From Nanobdellota archaeon (GTDB lineage Archaea > Nanobdellota > Nanobdellia > Woesearchaeales > JAGLXL01), in the NCBI GenBank assembly GCA_023132895.1, contig JAGLXL010000003.1, positions 124,001 to 188,000 of the forward strand: a stretch of 64,000 nucleotides of DNA, written 5' to 3'. Both the position numbers and the translations under genes were made by a program. Positions 27,101 through 34,020 of this stretch are shown here, one piece after another. Numbering within the stretch: position 1 is the first letter of the stretch; every line of letters begins with the position of its first letter. The notes beneath the pieces were generated by a model that was given only the letters and a program-made list of their open reading frames with translations, was not told the origin of the DNA and did no database searches.

Positions 27101-27680
27101 TTACAAATATTTGTCTGTTACCTTGAACAATATTGAAAGCACAGAGGTTGGCCGTCCAAAGATTGAATTTAAAGTTAATAAATCCTGGTTTAATGACAAT
27201 GGTCATGACCCAGATACTGTTAAGTTGGAGAGGTATGACAGTGGCTGGAATGTTCTTTCGACAACACAGACCAGTTCTGATGCTGATTACTATTATTATT
27301 CTGCAACAACACCTGGATTTTCTTTTTTTGCAATCACGGCTGAGGCTGCGGCTTCTACTGTTGAAGAATCATTTGGAGTTGCTTCTGAAGAACCAGCTGA
27401 GGTTGAGGAAGTGCCTGAAGCACTGCCTACTGTAACTAGTGGTAATGCGGCGGCTGCTGTTGAATCAACTGGAGAGGGATTTGAATGGTGGTATCTACTG
27501 ATAATTATTCCGGCAGCTGCTTTATTGGTGGTTGTTATTTATTTTGGTAAGGGGAGAAAACCCCACAAATCATCTAAAGAACCAACTCCAATTGGCGAGA
27601 AAAGAGGCGAGATTGTCGACCATTTAGTTAATCACCATAAAGAAGAAGTTGAAAAAAAATTAGGTTTTAAGAATTCTTAG
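24192..27680 (+). CDS. Subtilisin-like (S8) surface protease with PKD and PGF-pre-PGF domains
   Basis: 1162 residues. Signal peptide (residues 1-20), an I9-like propeptide (ADVIVILKEEPVK), then an S8 domain with an intact triad: D164 (VIDTGIDYTH), H201 (GHGTHVAG) and S368 (GTSMAAPH). Ig-like modules and a PKD domain follow (VYNWTFGDGNSSN), then a Gly/Ser linker, a PGF-pre-PGF domain (TGEKKSFFYTTMVAGTKYEL... 'TPGFSFFAITAEA') and a C-terminal membrane helix (WWYLLIIIPAAALLVVVIYF) with a basic tail. An active, cell-anchored protease of the envelope. Co-transcribed with sppA. Confidence 0.93.
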   Translation: MKKVVFLLVVFLVLISSALAVKTDVSFDGDTADVIVILKEEPVKGKFKTASAEGKTDFLKEKKVMVREKQDKVLSKLNGFGVTSAGKEKFHKFSTIAGFHGEITREEFDLLMNDPDVEGVYLNREFSVDLSDTTTLINSTRVINITQNYTTWLKGSGQTVCVIDTGIDYTHVSLGGGLGNRVLAGHDYINSDTDPIDDHGHGTHVAGIIGSNDSTYFGVAPEVNFVALKACDSGGGCNGAAMISSIDWCNDNASIYNITVISMSIGEQLVAYDASDCPTTFDSVLTTTRSLGITFVASTGNDDFKTGITSPACAPNATSVGSVGKDDTVPGYSNSGDLLELLAPGGTLSSQVTSLGVGGGTANLYGTSMAAPHVSGAIVLLNQYHELMYGSTYTPAEVVTILKNTGVNRTDTGNNNVTPRIQLDVALFSVDNTTPSAAYITANGTNTSYDYFTVHINVSEAVDATLEFNGTNYTMSKVNDSIYESTVSSLDKANYSFVVYFTDLAGNDGGVLDGYVMGINNSAPNITYYLPSDGNVSVLENSFLFFNHTSDDPENDTLSYNWYLNGSSQATTASWNYTPGCADAGSYDVLFVVSDGFLNDTVTWNLTVNDTNCAPVVFITSPANGSTVQLGESALFTTNTTDPEGDTLVYNWTFGDGNSSNSTNVTYTYNAAGSYTVVLTVNDSSLEGNDSIQITVADTTAPSVSVSVPVNRWYRSNFDISVNATDTGVGVNVTSYRVINSSGSNVTAWTDLTLTSGLYAATFAVNSLPDAANYVMVFNSTDNGGYDNTSVNVTFSIDDTAPTVINATVSSITSSGGTLKVNASDATSGIAYCNYTSAGSGTLSLSSGLYTGTMSSLTSSLAYTVYASCNDSAGNMAGDSASFTTSAADTTTTSGSSGGGGGASATSVPTGEKKSFFYTTMVAGTKYELTFTNSNLPFTIMSVTPSVSRTSVNIVVTTTTTPPAEVSGGAYKYLSVTLNNIESTEVGRPKIEFKVNKSWFNDNGHDPDTVKLERYDSGWNVLSTTQTSSDADYYYYSATTPGFSFFAITAEAAASTVEESFGVASEEPAEVEEVPEALPTVTSGNAAAAVESTGEGFEWWYLLIIIPAAALLVVVIYFGKGRKPHKSSKEPTPIGEKRGEIVDHLVNHHKEEVEKKLGFKNS

Positions 27681-28539
27681 ATTGTTTTCTGATTAAGATA
27701 ATGGCGCTGGTGAGGATTAAGATTCCGCCGATGATGGTTGCAGGATTTAGGGATTCGCTGAAGACCATCCACGCTAAAATTGAAGCTGTAGGAACTTCCA
27801 GAAGCAAAAGAATGCTGCCGGTAGAAGCTTCTACTTTTCTTAAACCATAAAAAAGGAGAGTCAAGGGAATTATTGAAGTAAACAAAGCATAGCCAAGAAA
27901 AATAGGGAGATCCTGCCAGCCTTTTAGAGTAATGTCAAAGATAAAAAAGAAAAATAATATGGTGGCGCCGATAACCCTATTCCAAAAGGAACTAACATAA
28001 GCAGAAACATTTTTTAGTTTTCTGCCTAAAATAACTATCAGACCAAAACTGACAGCGGAAATCAAAGCCAAAATATTTCCTAAATTGACCAAATCAAAAC
28101 CATTTCTGAAAAAACTTAAATCAAAAACAAGGAAGATGCCAATAATTGATACTACCAAGGCTAAAAATTTCCATTTAGTTATCTTTTCTTTCAACCAAAA
28201 AACAGCGATTACAAAAGCCCATAAGGGCATGGTGTAATGGAGAAACTCAGCTATGGCAATTTTAGTCAGGATAAAGGCCCAGATGATAGTCAAAGCAGTG
28301 ATGGCATCTACTATGCCCAGAGAAATTAACCATTTGAAATTATATTTCTGAGGGATGACCTTGATTTTTTTGTATTTGAGAATAAGGAAGAATATTAAAG
28401 AAGATAAAATAAAATTCCCAAAAATAATCGTGGGAACACTGTAATCTGCGTTGTAGAGAAACCTGACCCACAAAAAACCAAAACCCCAAATGATAGCAGA
28501 AGCAATTATAGCTATTTTCCCTTTAGTATTCTCTTTCAT
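27667..28539 (-). CDS. EamA/DMT-family transporter
   Basis: 290 residues with ten predicted membrane helices in two EamA halves (e.g. 'AIIASAIIWGFGFLWVRFL', 'LLLLEVPTASILAWMVFSESL'). Probable export or uptake of small metabolites. The substrate is not predictable. Last gene of a four-gene minus-strand operon with 4-nt overlaps (GNAT, GNAT, DUF192, EamA). A paralogue lies at 49495. Confidence 0.87.
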   Translation of the reverse strand: MKENTKGKIAIIASAIIWGFGFLWVRFLYNADYSVPTIIFGNFILSSLIFFLILKYKKIKVIPQKYNFKWLISLGIVDAITALTIIWAFILTKIAIAEFLHYTMPLWAFVIAVFWLKEKITKWKFLALVVSIIGIFLVFDLSFFRNGFDLVNLGNILALISAVSFGLIVILGRKLKNVSAYVSSFWNRVIGATILFFFFIFDITLKGWQDLPIFLGYALFTSIIPLTLLFYGLRKVEASTGSILLLLEVPTASILAWMVFSESLNPATIIGGILILTSAIILIRKQSKNS

Positions 28540-28970
28540 TCTAAGTTGAACTCAACTTTCATGCCGGGTTTGAAATCATACTCTTTGCTTAATCCTTGAT
28601 TGATTTCCAGGACATACTGAGCTTTACCTGTTGAAAGATAGCTGGCGTAGGGAATGATACCACAGGGTTTAGCTTCTTCAATATTGATGATGGATTTGTT
28701 TTCGTCAATAAAAATAATGTCTAGCGGGATGGAAGTATTCATCATCCAAAATCTTTTGTGAGACGGTGTGCTGAAGACAAACAACATGCCTTGGTCTTCT
28801 GGCAGTTCTTTCCTGAACATCAAACCTTTGGTCTGTTTTGGTTTGGTGTCTGCTATTTCTGTCTGGAAAGTTACTTTTTCATCTCCATGAACTGTGACAT
28901 TTGTTGTTTTAGTGCAGCTGAATAAGAACATGGATAGAAGGAGGAGAGGGACTAATTTAAACGTTTTCAT
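28536..28970 (-). CDS. DUF192 lipoprotein
   Basis: 144 residues. Signal peptide with lipobox LFSC (residues 15-18), then the DUF192 core 'TKGLMFRKELPEDQGMLFVF...RFWMMNTSIPLDIIFID' and 'YVLEINQGLSKEYDFKPGMKVEF'. The family is small, secreted and of unknown function. Coupled to neighbours on both sides by 4-nt overlaps. Confidence 0.88.
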   Translation of the reverse strand: MKTFKLVPLLLLSMFLFSCTKTTNVTVHGDEKVTFQTEIADTKPKQTKGLMFRKELPEDQGMLFVFSTPSHKRFWMMNTSIPLDIIFIDENKSIINIEEAKPCGIIPYASYLSTGKAQYVLEINQGLSKEYDFKPGMKVEFNLE

Positions 28971-29431
28971 TTTTTGATTTGTCTCATCCAGACAATATGC
29001 TCTTCAAAACCTTTTTTTTGATATAATTTTTTGGCTCCAATATTCCAGGCGTGAACACCAACTTCCCAATATTTGAATTTTTTCTTCTTGAACCATTTGA
29101 AGCATTCATTAATGAGTTTTTTACCAATGCCTTTTTTTCTGTATTCTTTTTTGACATAGAGATCATGCAAGTACCCCTTAAAAGGATATTTTGTCCAAAA
29201 AAATTTATTCTTTTGTTTTTCTGCCCAAGCAAAGCCGATGACTTCACCTTTTTCTTCTGCCAGAAAAAAGGCCATGTCTTTATTTTTTAATTTGCCTCTG
29301 AGGACAAAAGGGACTTTTTTGATTTTTTCAGGGTCGATGCCTTTGTCTCTTTTGGCTTCCCAAAACATGAATTCTGTTTTAATATCTTTTACTTTTTTGA
29401 AATCTTTTACTGTTGCTTTTCTGATTCTCAT
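28967..29431 (-). CDS. GNAT-family acetyltransferase
   Basis: 154 residues. Acetyl-CoA-binding motif A is 'LYVKKEYRKKGIGKKLI', followed by 'WNIGAKKLYQKKGFEEH'. Strongly Lys-rich. It is a tandem paralogue of the next upstream gene, with which it overlaps by 4 nt. Substrate unknown. Confidence 0.87.
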   Translation of the reverse strand: MRIRKATVKDFKKVKDIKTEFMFWEAKRDKGIDPEKIKKVPFVLRGKLKNKDMAFFLAEEKGEVIGFAWAEKQKNKFFWTKYPFKGYLHDLYVKKEYRKKGIGKKLINECFKWFKKKKFKYWEVGVHAWNIGAKKLYQKKGFEEHIVWMRQIKK

Positions 29432-29892
29432 ATTCTTCTCACCATTTTTTTACGGTTTTCTTCAAAACCCAAGCTTTGGTATAATTTAAAAGCAGGTTGG
29501 TTGTTAGTGAGGACAGTGAGTTGAGCAACTTTAATCTTTTTATTTTTGAAGTATCTGATGATTTCTCTCATTAATTTTTGGCCAAGGCCTTTGTGGCGGT
29601 GAGATGGTTTGACATAAATCTCCCTGATAAAACCTACTTTTTTAATTTTAAAGAATTTTAAATTGGTTTTGATATGCCCGCCAGCAAAGCCGATGATTTG
29701 TTTTTTTTCTTCAGCCACAAAGAAAATATTATTCTTATTTTTGAAATCCCTGTAAAGATAAGGTTTTTCCATCTTTTTTAAAATGGTTTCATCTTTTTTG
29801 AAAAAATCTTTTCTGCTGATTTCCATAGCCAGAACAAGGTCTAATTCAGCAATCTGTTTAAGGTCCTGTTTTTTGGCTTGACGTATAATCAT
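29428..29892 (-). CDS. GNAT-family acetyltransferase
   Basis: 154 residues. Motif A is 'IYVKPSHRHKGLGQKLM', with the C-terminal 'NQPAFKLYQSLGFEENRK'. First gene of the four-gene operon. Same length and layout as the neighbouring GNAT, suggesting tandem duplication. Confidence 0.88.
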   Translation of the reverse strand: MIIRQAKKQDLKQIAELDLVLAMEISRKDFFKKDETILKKMEKPYLYRDFKNKNNIFFVAEEKKQIIGFAGGHIKTNLKFFKIKKVGFIREIYVKPSHRHKGLGQKLMREIIRYFKNKKIKVAQLTVLTNNQPAFKLYQSLGFEENRKKMVRRI

Positions 29893-29923
29893 AGAATTGA
29901 GAAGTGTTTAAGATTATATAAAA

Positions 29924-30928
29924 TTAACGAGAATTTGGTTTTCTGAGACTTTCAATTAAAGAGGCATATTCTTCAACTGCGGCATAAACTGCCTGAGAAT
30001 CTCCTTTTTCTCGAAGATAACGGTGAGCTATCCTTAAAGATGATAAAGGGCTACGCCGGCCGTGGCCTAAAATAAGGTTTAATGAGGTGCCTAAAAAAAT
30101 ACCTCCATCTTTTCCATCCAAATCAACAATCTCTCTCATTCTCTGAATTTTTTCCGGCTCAACACCAGCTGTAGGTGCCACATAATCAAGGAAATAATCA
30201 TGAGTGCCTTCAGCGCTTTTCAATGCGAAATTGCCGTGGTCTCCCCGTGCAATAAAACCATTCACATCTGGATCTGAATGAAGCTCAAAAGCCTCACGGT
30301 TGCCAACAAAGCCCGGCAAATATTTATCCAGTACTGCATAAGCTTCTTGAAGAGTCTGGCCTCCTTTGTTTGGTTCTCTTCCCATATTCAACAAAGCAAT
30401 TTTGGGTTCGGCAATTCCCTTAGATATGAGCTCTTCTCTTAGGAGTACTCCATATACAAATAAGTCTGCGACAGTGGTGTTTTCGCCAAATGCTCCGGCA
30501 TCGCAGACAGCAACACTATCTTTATGGATGGATGGAAAATCAAAATAAGGAACTGATTTGCCGACAAGACTGCCTAACTTTTTGTAATGTGCTGCAGCAG
30601 CCATAAAACCAGAAGGTCCGTTTGAAACAAAACCATCTACAGCCCCTTTAATGGCAGCTAAAATCCCTATGCACATAGAGTTTTTTGCTGTTTTTATTTT
30701 CCTAAATTCTTCTCTAGGATCAGAATCTCCCGGCAAAAATTCAGGAGCATCAATTATTCCCACTTTTCCTTCCAAGTTTTGATACGAACTGGTTTTTTCA
30801 ATTGTTTGTTGGTTACCAACTAAAATGATGCCGGTGTCGTGAAATTGATTAAGAAAAATTTCAACATCCCTGACAGCAGCTTCAATTCCAACTTCAACAT
30901 TGGTATCGACTGCCAATTTATGGTTCAT
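29924..30928 (-). CDS. plsX: PlsX-like phosphate acyltransferase
   Basis: 334 residues. PlsX features in order: 'LAVDTN' start, IILVGNQQ, 'DAPEFLPGDSDPREEFRK', 'AVDGFVSNGPSGFMAAAAH', VCDAGAFGENTT, 'PKIALLNMGREPNKGGQTLQEAYAVL', 'GNREAFELHSDPDVNGFIARGDHGNFALKSAEGT'. Bacterial PlsX makes acyl-phosphate from acyl-ACP for phospholipid synthesis, a pathway archaea do not normally use. Several signature residues differ from the bacterial consensus (GPSG for GNTG), so the substrate may differ. A FabH-like gene lies nearby in divergent orientation. Confidence 0.78.
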   Translation of the reverse strand: MNHKLAVDTNVEVGIEAAVRDVEIFLNQFHDTGIILVGNQQTIEKTSSYQNLEGKVGIIDAPEFLPGDSDPREEFRKIKTAKNSMCIGILAAIKGAVDGFVSNGPSGFMAAAAHYKKLGSLVGKSVPYFDFPSIHKDSVAVCDAGAFGENTTVADLFVYGVLLREELISKGIAEPKIALLNMGREPNKGGQTLQEAYAVLDKYLPGFVGNREAFELHSDPDVNGFIARGDHGNFALKSAEGTHDYFLDYVAPTAGVEPEKIQRMREIVDLDGKDGGIFLGTSLNLILGHGRRSPLSSLRIAHRYLREKGDSQAVYAAVEEYASLIESLRKPNSR

Positions 30929-31000
30929 TTTAGGCTAAGATTAAGCTTGGTTTTTTAAGATTTGTTGTTTTAGAGAATAATAAAGGAAAATAAAGAAAAA

Positions 31001-31243
31001 TTACTTCTTTTTCCTGCCTCTTTTCATTTTGGCAGCTGAAATGTCCCCTTGCTTATCGATGAAATAGAGGCAGCCCGACTCTTTTTTAATGCCGACTTTT
31101 TTGACTTTTTCTATTTTTTGTTTTTTTCCTGGTACTCGGCCTTTTCTGCTCATCTTAGCGCAGGAAACATCGCCTTGCTTGTCAATAAAATACAGGTAAC
31201 CTGATTTTTTTTTGACTCCGACTTTAGCAACTTTTTTTGCCAT
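31001..31243 (-). CDS. Small Lys-rich protein with two copies of one motif
   Basis: 80 residues from ATG 31243 (an in-frame ATG at 31261 lies inside a hairpin insert). Two near-identical units are visible: 'VGVKKKSGYLYFIDKQGDVS' and 'VGIKKESGCLYFIDKQGDIS', each followed by a K/R-rich stretch. This is a duplicated basic mini-domain, perhaps nucleic-acid binding. A good AAGGAGG site lies about 60 nt upstream but now leads to a five-codon dead-end frame because of the insert. Confidence 0.6.
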   Translation of the reverse strand: MAKKVAKVGVKKKSGYLYFIDKQGDVSCAKMSRKGRVPGKKQKIEKVKKVGIKKESGCLYFIDKQGDISAAKMKRGRKKK

Positions 31244-31294
31244 TTTCTTCGAAAATGCCAAACCTTACTCACTTAGTTCGTAAGTTTTGCCATT
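31235..31294 (-). repeat. Hairpin insert flanked by a 10-bp direct repeat at a start codon
   Basis: On the minus strand AATGGCAAAA occurs at 31294-31285, directly after AAGGAGGTTTG, and again at 31244-31235 as the present start of the Lys-rich gene. The 40 bp between them hold CTTAC/GTAAG (31264-31284) and most of CATTTTC-TTC-GAAAATG (31241-31257). The ribosome-binding site was thus split from the coding frame by an insertion that duplicated the start codon. Confidence 0.7.
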
Positions 31295-31404
31295 CAAACC
31301 TCCTTGTGTTTATTTACAGACGATAAATAGAATTTTGTTTATAAAAGTATTGGCTTGAGAACGGGAAAGTTTATAATGGGGGAGTATAAACCTATTCTAA
31401 AAAA

Positions 31405-32715
31405 ATGGCTTATGTGAGATTCACAGCAACGAGTTCAGTGTTAGGAGAAAAAGTTGTTCCAACTACTGATTTTGTAGGGAAATCGTTCTATCGGGAAGGT
31501 CAATGGATTACTAAAACCCGAGACCAGATTTTTAAAACAACGGGTATTGATGAGAGAGTGTGGTCTGTGGAAGAAGAAACTGATTTTGATCTTGGTTTTA
31601 AAGCAGAAGCACAATTAATTAGGGAAACTGGTTCTAGTCCTGATTGTATTATTTATTGCTACAATGGAAAACAATCCAATGGCAAGTATTCTCCTATTCC
31701 TGCTGAGGCAGCGATGCTGCAAGATGCTGTTGGACAGGCCGGTAAAAACTTAGCGGTTGATGTTATTGTTGATTCTGATAATGAAAAAGACTGGCGTGAA
31801 GGTTTAGAAAGTAAATATCCAATTATTTCTTATCTTTGGGGGGGGGATTTTGGAGAGATTGGATCACCAGATGATTTTGATGGACTTTCAAAATCAAAAG
31901 TAAAATCCGAATCTGATTTGATTTTAGTTAATCACCAAGGCAATCTAACTGATAAATCAATAGCTTGGGAAATAAAAAAAGAATTAGATATTGAAGCAGA
32001 CACTTATGTAATAATTGCCGGCTGTGCTGGCTGGGGTGTGGGCTGTGATTTTGCCAATGAATTAATTAAAAAAGGAATTTATAATAAAATTGATGTGGTG
32101 GGTATTGACTTACTGAATAAAATTTCTGACAGTGATAATTTAGATTCAACTCTTTATGGCAGTGGTGGCGGAGCAACCAGATTGGAAATAAGCGACCAGC
32201 CAGGTATTATTGACAGCCAGTTTTACACTGACGGTTCTGGATGGGCAAAGCTTCGTCTGGATAGAAGCTTAAGAGATGAAATAGATAAGATTCCAAAAGA
32301 TCCAGCCAGGGGACTCTTTCTTCGAATGGATGGAAATGATATTTATCAATGGGCTACAGAGGCTTTTCCTGCCTCCTTGAATGAACTTTTAGAACGAAAT
32401 GATTTTGAAATTAATGATTTAGATGCCTTGATTTTCCACCAGATGAACGGAAGGATGATTCATTATGTGGCTGGGAAAGTTTTTGGCATGAAAAAAAAAG
32501 AAGCGATTGATAAGTTTGTTCCACTGATAGTCCATAAATACGGCAATTTTTCAACTGGATCAATTCCAGTTGTCTTAGATGAATTATTGAGAGGAGAATT
32601 GAAAAGACATTATTTTGGAGAAGATTTTGGTATAAGAATTGGCTCTGAGAAATTAGCTGGTTTGGTTACTGGCGGTGCTGGCAAAACCTGGGGCAGTATG
32701 TTAGTGCGTTTCTGA
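31405..32715 (+). CDS. FabH-like (KAS III/thiolase-fold) condensing enzyme
   Basis: 436 residues. KAS III landmarks: 'TTGIDERVW', nucleophile C207 in 'AGCAGWGVG', H345 in 'FHQMNGRMIHYVAG' and N381 in 'KYGNFSTGSIPVVLDELL', i.e. a complete Cys-His-Asn triad. It is about 100 residues longer than bacterial FabH (about 320), with extra sequence around residues 110-190. It could condense acyl-CoA or acyl-ACP with malonyl units, or act like HMG-CoA synthase. The HMG-CoA synthase option is less favoured because the triad spacing and NFSTGS motif are FabH-like. A TATA-like box lies at about 31363-31375. Confidence 0.8.
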   Translation: MAYVRFTATSSVLGEKVVPTTDFVGKSFYREGQWITKTRDQIFKTTGIDERVWSVEEETDFDLGFKAEAQLIRETGSSPDCIIYCYNGKQSNGKYSPIPAEAAMLQDAVGQAGKNLAVDVIVDSDNEKDWREGLESKYPIISYLWGGDFGEIGSPDDFDGLSKSKVKSESDLILVNHQGNLTDKSIAWEIKKELDIEADTYVIIAGCAGWGVGCDFANELIKKGIYNKIDVVGIDLLNKISDSDNLDSTLYGSGGGATRLEISDQPGIIDSQFYTDGSGWAKLRLDRSLRDEIDKIPKDPARGLFLRMDGNDIYQWATEAFPASLNELLERNDFEINDLDALIFHQMNGRMIHYVAGKVFGMKKKEAIDKFVPLIVHKYGNFSTGSIPVVLDELLRGELKRHYFGEDFGIRIGSEKLAGLVTGGAGKTWGSMLVRF

Positions 32716-32719
32716 TTTT

Positions 32720-33931
32720 CTAAACAAATTTGTAAACTTGGTCATTAGGTCTTGTTTTTTTGGTTTTGATTGCTATTCGCTGGCCTTTTTTTGCTTTTTT
32801 TATTTTCTTTTTGTTGATTTCCATTGATGTTATTGTTAATTCTATAACTCCTGTTTTATTGCCTTGGATTTGTATTTTGTCTTTGAGCTTTAGGTCTCCG
32901 GCTTCCAAGAGTATTTCTGCCGCTTTTGGTTTTTGGTAATAATTTAAGACTTTGCCGAGGTATTGTTTTTTTTCGGTGGCTTGGGAACCTTTTGTTGAAC
33001 TCCATTCATTAATTGGTTTGCCGAGGTAAAATCCTGAACCAAATCCTTTGTTGTAAACTGTTTTTAATTCTTTTAGTTTTTGTTTTTTGAGTTTGTTTAA
33101 TTCTTTTGTTTTATTTTTGTTTTTAATATAAAAATCAATCACTGAGCGATAAGCACTGACAACTGTCTTGACATATTCTGGGGAGCGGTTGCGGCCTTCA
33201 ATCTTAAAACCATCTATTTTTGCATCAATTAATTTGTCTATGAATTCTATTGTGCAGAGGTCTTTTGGTGAGAGAAGGTAGTTATGGCCTAATTTGAATT
33301 CAATTTCTTCTTCAATGTCTTTAACTATATATTCTCTTCTGCATGGCTGCAGGCATTCCCCTCTGTTAGCAGACTTGTTAAAGGAGAATTGCGACATGAA
33401 ACATCTTCCGGAGATTGAGACGCACATAGCGCCATGGATGAATGTTTCTATTTTTACTTTGAGTTTGTTTTGTTTGATTTGTTGTTTGATATGTTTTATT
33501 TGTTCTAAACTGAGTTCTCTGGCCAGGACAAATCTTTTGACGCCGAGTTTGTGGTAGAGTTTAAGAGCCTGGAAATTGCTGACTGAGGCCTGGGTTGATA
33601 AATGGATTTCAAAGTTTAGTTTTTTTGCTTCATTGATGACTGCTAAATCCCAACAGATGATGGCGTCAACTTTGGCTTTTTTTGCTTGTTTTAGGATATT
33701 TTTTATTTGATTTATTTCATTGTCGTAAATGATTGTGTTTAAGGTAAGGTAAACTTTGACTTTGTCCTTGTGGGCTCTTTTGACAACATCTTTGAGTTCT
33801 TTTAATTCAAAGTTTCTGGCTGTGGCACGCATGTTTGAGCCTTTGATTCCTAAATAGACTGCGTCTGCACCTGCTTGAATAGCTGCTTCAAGCATGATTT
33901 GGTTTCCAACTGGTGCTAATAATTCTGTCAT
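32720..33931 (-). CDS. Peptidase U32-family protein (tRNA hydroxylation TrhP-like)
   Basis: 403 residues. U32 core: 'ELLAPVGNQIMLEAAIQAGADAVYLG', 'IHLSTQASVSNFQAL', 'ETFIHGAMCVSISGRCFMSQF', 'ANRGECLQPCRREY' (four cysteines for an Fe-S cluster) and 'IDGFKIEGRNRSPEYVKTVVSAYR'. Characterised relatives (TrhP/YegQ, RlhA) hydroxylate tRNA or rRNA rather than cut collagen. Which RNA is the target here is not known. A C-terminal beta-barrel (residues about 330-400) is present. Confidence 0.87.
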   Translation of the reverse strand: MTELLAPVGNQIMLEAAIQAGADAVYLGIKGSNMRATARNFELKELKDVVKRAHKDKVKVYLTLNTIIYDNEINQIKNILKQAKKAKVDAIICWDLAVINEAKKLNFEIHLSTQASVSNFQALKLYHKLGVKRFVLARELSLEQIKHIKQQIKQNKLKVKIETFIHGAMCVSISGRCFMSQFSFNKSANRGECLQPCRREYIVKDIEEEIEFKLGHNYLLSPKDLCTIEFIDKLIDAKIDGFKIEGRNRSPEYVKTVVSAYRSVIDFYIKNKNKTKELNKLKKQKLKELKTVYNKGFGSGFYLGKPINEWSSTKGSQATEKKQYLGKVLNYYQKPKAAEILLEAGDLKLKDKIQIQGNKTGVIELTITSMEINKKKIKKAKKGQRIAIKTKKTRPNDQVYKFV

Positions 33932-34020
33932 ATCAACAAGTGGTGACTTTTTCTGCTTTTAAACTTTACTGAAAAGCTTTTTATATAATGACCTGCTTTT
34001 GAAAACCATGAGTTTGGGGG

